From NCBI GenBank assembly GCA_964036315.1, contig OZ038498.1:6944778-7008777 (forward strand): a DNA stretch of 64,000 nt, given 5' to 3'. Both the position numbers and the translations under genes were made by a program. Position 1 is the stretch's first letter. The number at the start of each line of letters is the position of its first letter. Below the pieces are notes generated by a model that made no database searches, was not told where the DNA came from, and was given only the letters and a program-made list of their open reading frames with translations. The stretch is from Acanthosepion esculentum. Lineage: Eukaryota > Mollusca > Cephalopoda > Sepiida > Sepiidae. This document shows positions 21,320 to 32,149 of this stretch, in pieces.

Positions 21320-21960
21320 TGTGTGTAAACCTGTTTTAAGAAAAATAGAAAGAAAAAGAACACATCAGGAAGAGGAAGAGTTCAAATGTCAAAGGCACAT
21401 AATGAGGAAAGAGGGCTTGGAAAATTTAATACTCAGAAGGCAGGAAGGACAGTGGTTATCAACGCATAACCTACCTAGCGAGTTTGAGTTTTTAGATGGC
21501 AGAAAAGGATTTAGGAGAGATAACAAAAATACAAAGTTTATTAAGAGCAACAAAGGACAGGAAATAATCTGGCGAATAATGATCGTTCTCTAGGGAAACG
21601 GCACATCGAAGAAAGGAAGAAAGCTGCCTTGGGACTTCGTCGTTCAATGTGGTAATCCCTCTTATCCAGAAGAAGGGCAAACAATATTGGATTATCAATA
21701 TAACGATACCAAGAAATGTAAGGGTAGCTGAGAAAGAAAAGGAAAAAACAGGGAAGCTGTTAAGATTTGAAACATAAAATAGCAACGCTTTGACGTGGGG
21801 AGCTTTTATGAAAGTAGAATTCTTGCTTTTGTGGTGTAAAAACTTGGAATTATGGACGACAATATACAAAGATGGCCGAGTAAAATTGGAGCTGTGATTC
21901 GAACTGAGATACTCATAAGGCAGGAAGGACATATAAGAAAACAATCCATAATTCGGAGGA
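21320..21960 (+). pseudogene. RTE-like LINE fragments (copy 3)
   Basis: GGCACATAATGAGGAAAGAGG followed by GCTTGGAAAATTTAATACTC and AACAAAGGACAGGAAATAAT match the LINE pieces at 5.5 and 18.7 kb. A second scrap with ACTCATAAGGCAGGAAGGAC occurs at 21908-21927. No frame is intact. Confidence 0.55.
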
Positions 21961-22255
21961 AGGTTTGATTTACGTAGAGAAGTGAAGAAATGACGAGTCT
22001 GTTATGACAGCGCTCCTTATAGCATGGCCTATTATTCTTAACAATGTGTATTTATTTATATATTTTCTGTCCCATCTGTAGTGGAAAGGGAGGTAAATCA
22101 AAGTAAGTTAGCAAATCTTTGAATGATTACTTCCCTTGGTCATTTTATCTACACCAATAAAATATTTATCTGCATTTAGACAAAATTAGTTCCCGGGCAG
22201 AATGAATCGTTTAATTAATCAGTTCCTTTAGTCCTGTGTTTCTGAGATTGTAGTC

Positions 22256-22372
22256 TTATTTTTTCAAGTCTTTCATGTGAGGCACCCAGAAACCTTTGTC
22301 CATTAAGTGATCATCTTGCTTCAACTTGGTCTTGAAATAGGTTTTGCCGTCGTCGACTTTGCCGTTCTCTTC
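22256..22372 (-). CDS. candidate terminal coding exon of a host gene
   Basis: Downstream of a pyrimidine-rich stretch and a consensus 3' splice site (TTTTTTATCGATAG at 22386-22373), one frame is open for 38 codons and ends in TAA. It begins EENGKVDDGKTYFKTKLKQD and ends MDKGFWVPHMKDLKK. It is charged, not low-complexity, and uses mixed codons unlike the surrounding DNA. The other two frames stop sooner. I do not recognise the protein and saw no matching upstream exon in this window, which could lie beyond a large repeat-filled intron. It may also be chance. Confidence 0.4.
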   Translation of the reverse strand, partial: EENGKVDDGKTYFKTKLKQDDHLMDKGFWVPHMKDLKK

Positions 22373-22379
22373 CTATCGA

Positions 22380-23995
22380 TAAAAAATTAAATATTTTATA
22401 AAAATATATGTAGGCATCGAGATTTTAATGGATGATACGGTATAGTGGGTTATCAGTTATAGTGAAGTGTATGAGTGTTGAAACAGATTAGTTTGATTTG
22501 GCCTTGTTAGTTAGATAGCCCACCATAAGAGGGGAAAACAAGGAAATCAAATTTTAAAGTGAAACAACAAATTTATATACATATAAATCAATTAAGGTCT
22601 TCACAAATAAAATTAATGTATTTTGGTTGATACAAGGTCGTCAAAATGTTCGTAGTAGTCCTTGCAAGAATGAGTTTATGTGTACGTAGACAGGAACGTA
22701 TGTGTGGATGTATGTATGTATGAGCGTTATCTTAGAGTAGAAATGTCTTTGAAGTAATCACTCAGTCTTAAAATGTTCCGTTCGTTTATCAAGTATAAAA
22801 GAGGGAGAAAGGTAGAGATAATAATAACGATCGCTTGATGTTTGTCAAGAGACGTGTTAATACGCTCGTCTCCTTCTCTCTAGTGACAGGCGAATTTGCC
22901 CGTCTTTTATTTTGTTTGTGGGGCATGAAAAGGTCATTTGGGAATTCACTCCCGGATATGATTCGGGCCTTACCATTGGACGACGAACAAACTTCGCGTC
23001 AGCTCGCGAAAAGGTCTGTAAAAGAATTTGTTTCTGAGAATTGAAGATCATTTGAATTTTGTTTTTAAATGTTCCCTAGTTTTCTATTGGCCGAAAAACA
23101 TTTCACATCAAGGTGTGCAATTTCACGAGTTTTGTTTTGGATTCGCTTTTGCGTGTGTGTTAAGCAAAGTTTGTAAATTCGAGTCTTTTTAAATTCTAAC
23201 AAAATCAATGAGTCAGTGTTTAGCATTTGAATTTTAAATCTAGATCTTGTTTTGTTCACTACAATTTTAAAAATAAATTACATAGCAATGGCTGCAATAC
23301 GGGATCGTATTATACTCAAGGATACAATCTATTCCATGTTTTAGCTATACTCTATTCGTAGTATATTTAAGGATGCAATCTATACCATGTTTTTAGATTC
23401 ACAACCACGAGGTTGTATTATACTCTAGTCGTATTATACTCAAGGTATTGCTACCCAATTAAATGTAATTCGTAGCATTGAAAGAAATGAAACTGAATCC
23501 CTCCCATATATTTATACATTTCATACAACACTACTTTGACATTATTATTATATACCCTGTGTAATGATCTTTCTCGTCGAGGTCGATTGTCAGTCATTGC
23601 AACAATTACTAAGAAGACGTCGTCTATTATATATCATAGCGTCTGAAGTTCTAGTTCAGAGTTTCAATATTCTTCTATGTTGTCTTATCTTTCAAGAATG
23701 CCTGGGGGTCTGGCGCCACGATAAGAGCTACTATTAGAAGTAACTTCTTTTCTTTGTCAACAAAGTACCAGGCGAGGCCGTCTGGCATGAATTGGTAATT
23801 TACACTTCAATATCTTAAAGTAACGTCCTTCACAATGAATTTTGTTTTTTGCATGTGCAATCTTCCTCTCCAGTCATAACCATAGCAATAGACAGTCGGT
23901 GTTGCTGTAGTTAAACTGCTTCTCATTACATTTGTAGTTTTACCAATTGATTGTATCATGCTGGCACTCACACACTCTCTGGTCCTCTCTCCATA
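22380..23995. other. no gene recognised
   Basis: Unique AT-rich sequence. A short local duplication at 23300-23450 (GGATACAATCTATTCCATG and GGATGCAATCTATACCATG) is the only structure seen. A 70-codon plus frame at 22835-23044 has no recognisable domain. Confidence 0.4.
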
Positions 23996-23999
23996 CGCA

Positions 24000-24015
24000 C
24001 AAGAGCGCGCGCACG

Positions 24016-24069
<54 letters not shown>

Positions 24070-24125
24070 CATGTATTGTGTCATGCTAACAGTATCCATG
24101 AATTACTTAAAATCACTCTCTCTCT

Positions 24126-24187
<62 letters not shown>
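24000..24187. repeat. (CA)n, then (TA)n microsatellites
   Basis: (CA)n at 24020-24056 and (TA)n at 24128-24187. The (TA)n abuts the inverted repeat at 24193. Confidence 0.95.
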
Positions 24188-24192
24188 GAAAA

Positions 24193-24395
24193 AATATAAA
24201 AGTGAACATAGAAGTCAACACTTAGAGGCGACAGTCTGTTTCATGCTCACGATTGAATCTAGCATGAAACAGACTGTCGCCTTTAAGTGTTGACTTCTAT
24301 GTTCAGTTTTATATTTACACACGCTCTATCTCTGATATTGAGCACTTTATCCCATAAATATAGCACACTTTAAGACTATATTTCGTCATCTATAT
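24193..24395. repeat. inverted repeat (55-bp arms) of a hammerhead-like family
   Basis: 24193-24247 pairs with 24261-24315 with few mismatches; the spacer CACGATTGAATCT is 13 bases. On plus the right arm reads GCATGAAACAGACTGTCGCC: GAAAC, a short ACA/TGT stem III and GTC, as in a type I hammerhead. The upstream core is CTCACGA rather than CTGACGA, so one essential base is lost. Sequence on to 24395 (CTCTATCTCTGATATTGAGC, then GACTATATTTCGTC) is shared with 37905-38060 and 25360-25440. Confidence 0.8.
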
Positions 24396-24429
24396 ATATA
24401 TATATAAACACGTGTGTATTTAGACACTC

Positions 24430-24445
24430 TCCCTCCCCCCCTCTC

Positions 24446-24535
<90 letters not shown>
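24430..24535. repeat. (CT)n-(TA)n microsatellite
   Basis: CT tract then about 20 TA units, ending directly at the family-1 retroelement terminus. Confidence 0.95.
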
Positions 24536-24537
<2 letters not shown>

Positions 24538-24660
24538 TAATTCATTGAGTCTGAAAGAAACCTAAACCGAATGCAGAAAGCACTGGGACTCATCAATCTA
24601 CCGAGAATTGATCCATACTGAATTACTTAATTACTGATTGAATAACTTAATTATAATGAT
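24536..24660 (-). mobile_element. family-1 hammerhead element with ribozyme deleted
   Basis: The segment matches the left arm of the 15.4-kb palindrome (AAGTAATTCATTGAGTCTGA, GAATGCAGAAAGCACTGG), but GCACTGG joins straight to GACTCATCA. The 24 bases containing the GAAAC box and half of stem II are gone, between short GGAC repeats. A second gap removes the stem I strand. It is in the opposite orientation to the complete copy at 24.9 kb. Confidence 0.85.
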
Positions 24661-24689
24661 CAAATCCTCCTAACAATTTCTATCATGTG

Positions 24690-25046
24690 TATATCATTGC
24701 TTGATCCGGCTTCTAATGCTTCAGTTTGAGCGGCTTGGTGATAGTAGTCGTGGCTCCCGGGGGCACAGTCCTATGATTCAGTTGAGTTCCACCACGGAAT
24801 ATGTGAGCGAGCGGCGCTATATTGAGTCTGATTTGGTACCTCTTCGTCACCGAGGCCCGTTGGAACAGTTGCTACGACGTTTGTTTGATAACTCAACTGT
24901 CAGGGTTTCAATTCTCGGTAGTGGATGCGCACTGCTGATGAGTCCCAAATATAGGGCGAAACGGCCGTCCAGTGCTTTCTGCATTCTGTTAGGTTTCTTT
25001 CAGACTCAATGGTTTACTTAATTATAATTATCAAATCCTCCTAACA

Positions 25047-25050
<4 letters not shown>
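24690..25050 (+). mobile_element. family-1 hammerhead retroelement, longer copy
   Basis: About 215 bases of GC-richer, non-repetitive sequence (GCGGCTTGGTGATAGTAGTC at 24731) lead into the family-1 terminus: TCGGTAGTGGATGCGCACTG, the ribozyme, then CTTTCTGCATTCTGTTAGG and TCAAATCCTCCTAACAATTT. The palindrome arms at 15.4 kb contain only the terminal part, so this copy shows what lies upstream. The one 107-codon frame across it runs through the ribozyme and is not conserved, so a non-coding, retrozyme-like element is my inference. Confidence 0.65.
24923..24986 (+). ncRNA. type I hammerhead ribozyme, second locus
   Basis: CTGATGA (24935-24941), stem II GTCC/GGGC (24942-24945 with 24954-24957), GAAAC (24958-24962), minimal stem III, GTC (24967-24969) and CAGTGC pairing with GCACTG (24929-24934) are all present. 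The only change from the 15.4-kb ribozyme in this core is A to G in stem II, which keeps a G-U pair. It should still fold; cleavage would follow 24969. Confidence 0.9.
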
Positions 25051-25132
<82 letters not shown>

Positions 25133-25252
25133 ATATATATAGTGAGAGAGGGGAGAGAGAAAAATTTGAAGTAATTCATAGACGGACACTGCCAGCATGA
25201 CCCAATACTTTACACATATATATGTGTGTTATGTCTGTGTATATATATATAT

Positions 25253-25288
<36 letters not shown>

Positions 25289-25330
25289 TATATATATACA
25301 TATATAAATTACTTAAAATTCTCTTTCTCT
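25050..25330. repeat. (CT)n-(TA)n-(TG)n microsatellite cluster
   Basis: Runs of CT (25051-25082), TA (25083-25114), TG (25115-25132) and further TA runs to 25310. Confidence 0.95.
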
Positions 25331-25354
25331 ATGTATATATATATTTATAAAGAA

Positions 25355-25500
25355 AGAAATATAGTTTTAAGGTGTGCTATATTTATGGGATAATGTGTTC
25401 AATATGTAAATATGAATATAAAAGTGAGCATTGGAGTCTACGCTCAGAGGTGACATTGGGAGGAACTGCAGTCTGTCAACTTGCTCTAATATTTACATGC
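25355..25500 (+). mobile_element. partial copy of the 24.2/37.9-kb hammerhead-like family
   Basis: GAAATATAGTTTTAAGGTGTG, then ATAATGTGTTCAATATG and AAAAGTGAGCATTGGAGTC, match 37905-38010. The terminal GAAAC region is replaced by unrelated sequence after GAGGTGACA. Confidence 0.6.
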
Positions 25501-25559
25501 ACTTGATCACTGCGTTCAAGTCGACTTCGCTCTTTGTACAGATGAGAATAACGACAGGC

Positions 25560-26440
25560 ACCTTGAGGCTTTGTTTTCGCTTCATATTGTCTTTGAAAAT
25601 CTCTGGTCAGAAAGGAATTGTTTTGGATATCTGCTGTCGCTCATACGAGAAAGATGTCCTACCCACCTGAGTTAGACTTTCATGGGCATGGTTTCAATAC
25701 CTGTCCGGCTGCAATTACTTAGAACTTCACTGTTTCTAATGCGATCGCTCAGTTTTCAGTTGCAGATCGTACGTTGGCAACAGATGCGGAAGGCATCGAG
25801 TTGATGGATGTGTTGTCAGTACAGAGTCCAAGATATACCAATTTTTACCTTTAACGAAACATCACGTGTATTCCAAAGCTTGTGATAAAGATTACCAAAG
25901 GCAGAGCTAGCCTTTCTAATCACACAATTTAGTTGTCCAATTTAGCATCACTAGATAAAATTGGTAAAATCAAGAATATTCCATCAACATAAACAGATGG
26001 GAGCAACAGATGGGAGATGGTTAAAGATAGGCTGGTGCACATTGTGCTTTATAGGTTAATGGTTAGACCGAAAGCTTTAGATGCACAAGAGAAATTGCTC
26101 ACAATGCATTACATACCCTCAATGGTGTGGGCTAAAAGTGCGCAATCGTCTGCAAAGAGCAAGTCATAATCAGTTTTCATAATCGTCTAAATTCTTGCTT
26201 TTGAAGTGCTGTGGATTGAACAAGCCGCCACTTGTCCTAAACTCAAATCTCACGCCATCTTTAAGTCAAATACCGTTTCCAGCATGATAGAATATTACAA
26301 AGCAAATAAGAGTGATGCAAGAAGACAATCTTGTTTTGTTTCATTAGAGACAATGAATGGGTGTGACACCTCTCTACTAGTTCTGACTGAGGCCCTCATT
26401 CGCAGATGTAAAGGGGGGCATGATGGTATCCTTTCATGAA
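25560..26440 (-). pseudogene. non-LTR reverse transcriptase relic with FADD motif
   Basis: The minus strand reads, with several frame breaks, VSNETKQDCLLASLLF (palm block, normally NGVKQGCVLAPTLF), SIMLETVF, then YDLLFADDCALLAHTIEGM with the catalytic F-A-D-D at 26156-26145, FGLTINL, and further down VDGIFLILPILSSDAKLDN. The order is that of a LINE palm and early thumb. Stops and frameshifts show it is dead, and the GVKQG glycine/valine positions are mutated. The endonuclease is absent. Confidence 0.75.
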
Positions 26441-26840
26441 CACCCCCAGCTTCCTAAGGACGAGACTCAAAAGAAACCCTTGAAACGGAACGAAAGAAAA
26501 AAAAATGAATCCTTTCTCCTGTTGTTGCCTCAAAGTGAAAATCATGTCCAAAGAGCTTCAACCAAACCGCAACCCGCCCTGGGATTCAGACAAGAATGAA
26601 TCTCTCAGAGAAGAGATGAGGTTGTTTAAGATGATCCTAGGAATTTTCCCAAAAGTGAGATACCTCTATGGTTGTCACATTCGGATTCATTGCATTTGTG
26701 AGGAACTTAATCCTGAATCCCATATCAAAGATCACAAACATGATCTTTATTTTTATTTTTTAGACTGGGAACGAAGGGTAATTGCATATGTTCTGTAGGA
26801 CAATGTTTATAGTTTCTTATACTGGTATATTAGTAAATAA
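26441..26840. other. no gene recognised
   Basis: A 97-codon plus frame (26505-26798) is open but has no recognisable domain, no repeat relatives here and no splice context that I can defend. Confidence 0.35.
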
Positions 26841-26844
26841 ACTA

Positions 26845-29210
26845 AGGAGACGGCATGATGCATATCGCTGGAGGAGCCCATGTTTTGTCGGACAATCAGT
26901 GGGTAAGGAGAGGGCATGATGCATATCGCTGGAGGAGCCCATGTTTTGTCGGACAATCAGGGGTAAGGAGAGGGCATGATGCATGTCGCTGGATGATCCC
27001 ATGTTTTTTCGGCCAATCAGCGGGTAAGGAGAGGACATGATGTATGTTGCTGGAGGAGCCCATGTTTTGTCGGACAATCAGCGGGTAATGCGAGGGCATG
27101 ATGCATGTCACTGGAGGATCCCATGTTTTGTCGGCCAATCAGCGAGTAAGGAGAGGGCATGATGTATGTCGCTGGAGGAGCCCATGTTGAGTCGGACAAT
27201 CAGCGGGTAATGCGAGGGCGTGATGCATGTCGCTGGAGGATCCCATGTTTTGTCGGACAATCAGCGGGTAAGGAGAGGGCATGATGCATGTCGCTGGAGG
27301 AGCCCATGTTTTGTCGGACAATCAGCGGATAAGGAGAGGGCATGATGTATGTCGCTGGAGGATCCCATGTTTGGTCGGCCAATCAGCGGGTAAGGAGAGG
27401 GCATGATGCATGTCGCTGGAGGACCTCATGTTTTGTCGGACAATCAGTGGGTAAGGAGAGGGCATGATGCATGTCGCTGGATGATCCCATGTTTTTTCGG
27501 CCAATCAGCGGGTAAGGAGAGGACATGATGTATGTTGCTGGAGGAGCCCATGTTTTGTCGGACAATCAGCGGGTAATGCGAGGGCATGATGTATGTCACT
27601 GGAGGATCCCATGTTTTGTCGGCCAATCAGCGAGTAAGGAGAGGGCATGATGTATGTCGCTGGAGGAGCCCATGTTGAGTCGGACAATCAGCGGGTAATG
27701 CGAGGGCGTGATGCATGTCGCTGGAGGATCCCATCTTTTGTCGGACAATCAGCGGGTAAGGAGAGGGTGTGAAGTATGTCGCTGGATGATCCCATGTTTT
27801 GTCGGCCAATCAGTGGGTAAGGAGAGGGCATGATGTATGTCCCTGGAGGAGCGCGTGTTTTGTTGGCCAATCAGCGGGTAAGGAGAGGGCGTGATACATG
27901 TCATTGGAGGAGCCCATGTTGAGTCGGACAATCAGCGGGTAAGGAGAGGGCGTGATGTATGTCGCTGGAGGATCCCATGTTTTGTCGGCCAATCAGCGGG
28001 TAAGGAGAGGGCATGATGTATGTCGCTGGATGATCCCATGTTTTGTCGGACAATCAGTGGGTAAGGCGAGTGCGTGATGTATGTCGCTGGATGATCCCTT
28101 GTTTTGTCGGCCAATCAGTGGGTAAGGAGAGGGCATGATGTATGTCGCTGGAGGAGCGCGTGTTTTGTCGGCCAATCAGCGGGTAAGGAGAGGGCGTGAT
28201 ACATGTCGTTGGAGAAGCCCATGTTTTGTCGGACAATCAGCGGGTAAGGAGAGGGCATGATGCATGTCGCTGAAGGAGCCAATGTTTTGTCGGACAATCA
28301 GCGGGTAAGGAGAGGGCATGATGTATGTCGCTGGAGGATCCCATGTTTTGTCGGCCAATCAGCGGGTAAGGAGAGGGCATGATGCATGTCGCTGAAGGAG
28401 CGCGTGTTTTGTCGGCCAATCAGCGGGTAAGGAGAGGGCGTGATGCATGTCGCTGGAGGGGCGCATGTTTTGTCGGCCAATCAGCAGGTAAGGAGAGGGC
28501 GTGATGCATTTCGCTGGAGGAGCCCATGGATTGTCTGCCAATCAGCGGGTAAGTATAGGGTGTGATGTATGTCGCTGGTTGAGCGCATGTTTTTTCGGCC
28601 AATCAGCGGGTAAGGAAAGAATGGGATACTTTTCGCTGGTGGAGCCCATGTTTTGTTGGCCAATCCATGGGTAAAGAGAGGGCGTCATGCATGTCGCTGG
28701 AGGAGCCCATCTTTTCTTTGTCAATCAGCGGGTAATGAGAGGGCGTGATTCATGTCGTTGGAGGAGCCCATGTTTTCTCGGCCAATCAGCGGGTAAGGAG
28801 AGGGTGTGATTTATGTCGCTGCAGGATCCCATGCTTTCTCGGCCAATCAGCGGGTAAGGAGAGGGTGTGATGCTTTTCGCTGGATTAGCCTATGTTTTGT
28901 CGGCCAATCAGCGGGTAAGGAGAGGGCGTGGTCTATGTAGCTGGAGAAGCCCATATTTTGTCGGACAATCAGTGGAAAAGGCGAGGGCGTGATGCATGTC
29001 GCTGGTGGAGCACTTGTTTTCTCGGCCAATCACCGGGTAAGGATAAGGCGTGATGCTTATCGCTGGAGGAGCCCATGTTTTGTCTGCTATCAGCGAGTAT
29101 GGAGATGGTGTAATGTATGTCGCTGGAGGAGCCCATGGTTTGTCGGCAAATCACCTGGTAAGGAGAGGGTGTGATGCTTTTCGCTGGAGGAGCCCATGTT
29201 TTGTCGGTTG
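26845..29210. repeat. 61-bp minisatellite, about 39 units
   Basis: Units read GCGGGTAAGGAGAGGGC, ATGATG(C/T)ATGTCGCTGG, AGGAGCCCATGTTTTGTCGG and (C/A)CAATCA, and repeat every 61 bases. Because 61 is not a multiple of three, each frame runs through three units and stops, giving a ladder of false 60-codon ORFs on minus. An 8-unit (488-bp) block is duplicated: GGATGATCCCATGTTTTTTC begins at 26991 and again at 27479, with the following variants in the same order. Many units contain GGCCAATCAGCG, a strong CCAAT-box match. Confidence 0.97.
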
Positions 29211-29599
29211 TTGTACAGGAGTTGAGCTGTGTGAGAAAATAAAAATAACATATAAAAATAAAAATTTAAATGAAATAAATAAGTAAGTAAGTCGCATTCT
29301 TTTTGTGCGGGCTCGTTTCTAATCGCCGTTATACATTACGTCACGCTAGATCATTTCAAACGTCCAGCTTCCCAAATAATACCAGGATGTAGACAAAGTC
29401 GCACAGTAGCCATATCGATTCTTGATAACTGCAAATGTTTCGTGCACGATACTCAACACATCCGAAAATTTGGAAAATATAATTCTTTTTAGTCAAATCT
29501 TGTATAATACCCGGGTACCTGTAGTGCCATGTCGCGCAAGGAAAGGCGTCCTTGCATTCACCTCCGGTGAGCAACCCTGAGGCCACATTATGTGGAAGG
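29211..29599. other. no gene recognised
   Basis: Unique sequence between the minisatellite and the LINE; it may include the LINE 5' UTR near its right edge. Confidence 0.4.
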
Positions 29600-29692
29600 C
29601 TGCACCAGGTCATTTCTTCTCACGTCACAGACAATGACTTTCTGCTACTTCTACGTCAGGCCTTCTCATTTTCACTTCCAAGGTTACCCAAC

Positions 29693-30230
29693 ATGACAAA
29701 TAACGATCAAAAAAGTAAACCAAAACCAGCTCTTAAAAAATCACCTAAACCCTTTAATATTTCCTTTTCTAACGGCCGTGGCATTCGAACCAACTTCAGC
29801 GGTGTGGAATCGTTCCTCATTGAGAAGTCTCCCGATATACTGGCGCTCTGCGAGACCAACATCGACTCGTTTATCCCCTCCTTTGTCCTCGATTCCCGGT
29901 TACCATCCTCTGCTTAGAAAAGATTCTCAAACCCTTGGAGTTTACGTCAAAGATCATCTCCCACTGGCTAGAGAGCTCTCTCTCGAATCTCCAGACCACT
30001 CATACTTATGTCTCCGTCTATCTCTCCTCAATGCTGTAAGCTACCTCTTCCTCTATCGCTCTCCATCCTCCCAAGACTGGTGTACTCGAAAGCATTTCCG
30101 ACAATATAGACAAGGCTATCTCTCGCCATCCGTTTGCTCATATATTCGTGTTCGGAGAATTTAATGCGCACCATACCAAGTGGCTTAAAAACTCTATAAC
30201 TGACCTTGCTGGCATACAAACAATTTTGAG
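29693..30230 (+). pseudogene. LINE AP-type endonuclease domain
   Basis: From ATG 29693 the frame gives FNISFSNGRGIRTNFSGVES and EKSPDILALCETNID, the first two conserved blocks of an AP endonuclease (N in the first, catalytic E in the second). A frameshift near 29905 moves to the frame with LGVYVKDHLPLARELSLESP, and a further shift leads to VFGEFNAHHTKWLKNSITD, where the family has G-D-F-N-A-H-H and this copy has E in place of D. It nicks target DNA in active elements; here it is dead. Confidence 0.8.
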
Positions 30231-30239
30231 GACCTGACC

Positions 30240-31860
30240 TCCTCAGCTTATAAGGCTGGGTGCTTTGCTCGGAAATTCTCTTCCAACTCAACGATTGACT
30301 CATCCGGTGTACCCACACCTGATTTTCCCCCTAGAACTCTATTGAGCGAGTTGCACAAAACCCCATCGTTGGTCTTGGGCATAATCTCAAAATTAGAAAC
30401 CCATAAGTCTAGCGGTGGAGACGGGATACCAGCCATTGTCCTGAAGCAATGTGCTCTTGTACTGGGTCCTGCCATCTCTAAATTATATAAATACTGCCTC
30501 ATTGAATCTTGCTTTCCAGCCCGTTGGAAGTCCTGATCTATTGTGCCTTTCTTTAAGAACTCAGGAGGCCCTTCTGACCCATCTAACTACCGTCCTATCA
30601 GTCTCCTACCACTCTTCGGCTAAGTCTTTGAAGCTTTAATCAACGCTGAAGTGGTTAATCACATTATATCCCATGATCTGCTCTTTGATAAGCAATATGT
30701 TTTCCACTTTGCCCGTTTTACAGCTGATGTGCTCACGGCCATAACTGAAATTGTTTACCAAACACTCCACAATAACGGAGAAGCTCGTGCCGTGGCTCTA
30801 GATATCTCTAAAGCATTTGATAGGGCCTGGCATGCTGGCCCCCTTCGTAAGCTTAAGGGATACGGAATTTCTGGTCGATTATTTGACTTAATATGATAAT
30901 TCCTGTCAAACCGTGCAATGAAGGTCGCCCTTAACGGATTCTCCTCCAGTTCCTTTCCCACGAACGCAGGTGTTCCCCAAGACTCTATCCTGGGTCCTAC
31001 TCTGTTCCTTATCTTCACTGACGATCTCCCCGATGTCATCAGTTCCCAAGTAGGCATCTATGCTGACGACACTACTATTTACTCCTGCCTAAATAACAAG
31101 TCTGGTATCGCTGACAAAACTAACCTGGCCGTTAGTCTCGAAAAGAACCTCCAGTCGGTTGTGGACTGAGGCAAAAATTGGCTGGTTAACTTTAATGCCT
31201 CTAAAACAAAACTGCTATTATTATTCACCGCAGGGAACCATCCCTGCCTCCCATTAAAATTTCTGATGCTCAACTCCACGAGAGCATCTCATTGCGACTG
31301 CTCGGTCTCACAATGTCCGCTGACCTGGGAATGAACAATTACACTGAATCAATTGCTACATCCACCGCAAGAAAGTTGGTTTCCTGTGTCGCTCCAGAAA
31401 GTTTTTCTCGTTCGAGTCCACCATTCAAATCTATTAATCAACCATTCGCCCTTGCAGGGAATACTGCTGCCATATATGGTCTGGTGCCCCCGCTGTTCGC
31501 CTTAGGGCTTTCGACAAAATCCAAAGACATATATGCAATGTGATTGGTCCTGATCTGGCATCTCGTCTACAGTCGCTGTTTCACAGACGTGCCGTCGCCT
31601 CCCTCTGTCTTTTCTACAAATATTTTCATGGCAACTGCTCTGACGAGCTATTTTCACTGGTGGTCCAACTGCATGAATTTAAGCGTACTACTAGGTTGGC
31701 ATCTAGGTCCCACCCTTTCACTGTCAAAACGATTAAATGTAGCCGTCTCTTCTACTCCAATAGCATCATGTCTCGCACCTCCCGTCTGTGGAATTCTCTT
31801 CCTATTACTTGTTTCCCTGATAGCTATAATTTGCGATTATTCAAATGTAATGTCAATTGA
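30240..31860 (+). pseudogene. LINE reverse transcriptase domain
   Basis: In one frame (30342-31168) come SSGGDGIPAIVLKQCALVLG, SNYRPISLLPLF, ARAVALDISKAFDRAWHAG (catalytic D in the D-I-S-K-A-F-D-R block), NAGVPQDSILGPTLFLIF, VGIYADDTTIY (Y-A-D-D at 31059-31070) and NWLVNFNASKT. In-frame stops fall at about 30534, 30621, 30894 and 31167. After a frameshift the C-terminal part reads IGPDLASRLQSLFHRRAVAS, SRTSRLWNSLPITCFPDSYN and a stop. All palm motifs are visible, but the stops make it non-functional. Confidence 0.85.
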
Positions 31861-31992
31861 CATCTCCAGATGCCTTGATCTATTCCCTGTCCTTCTCTTC
31901 ATCCTTTCCTCTATCACACCTCTTTACTCTCATTCCCACTCTCTGTAACCCCTTTGCTGCTAGTGGCATCTCACCTTGCTTGGGGTGAAATG

Positions 31993-32049
<57 letters not shown>
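31993..32049. repeat. (TA)n microsatellite
   Basis: About 28 TA units at the LINE 3' end. Confidence 0.97.
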
Positions 32050-32052
<3 letters not shown>

Positions 32053-32149
32053 AATAAATTGTTGGAGGTACAAAACCGTAATATTGCAAAGAAAACGTAA
32101 AATTGATTTCTTATAGGCATTATGAAAAACAAAAAATAAGAGATGAAAA

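Larger units (their letters stand above)
29600..31990 (+). mobile_element. Jockey-type LINE, near full-length second ORF but broken
   Basis: An AP endonuclease and a reverse transcriptase are recognisable in order (separate entries), followed by a 3' UTR with CACCTTGCTTGGGGTGAAAT (31971-31990) and a (TA)n tract starting at 31995. A 5'-truncated sibling lies on minus at 13160-13665. The region between endonuclease and polymerase is far shorter than in intact relatives, indicating an internal deletion near 30230-30250. No target-site duplication was identified. Confidence 0.85.

Noticed and set aside
26817..29154. Ladder of about 25 overlapping 60-codon minus frames
   Set aside because: A 61-bp repeat shifts frame each unit, so each frame crosses exactly three units before the same stop. 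This is arithmetic, not a gene family.
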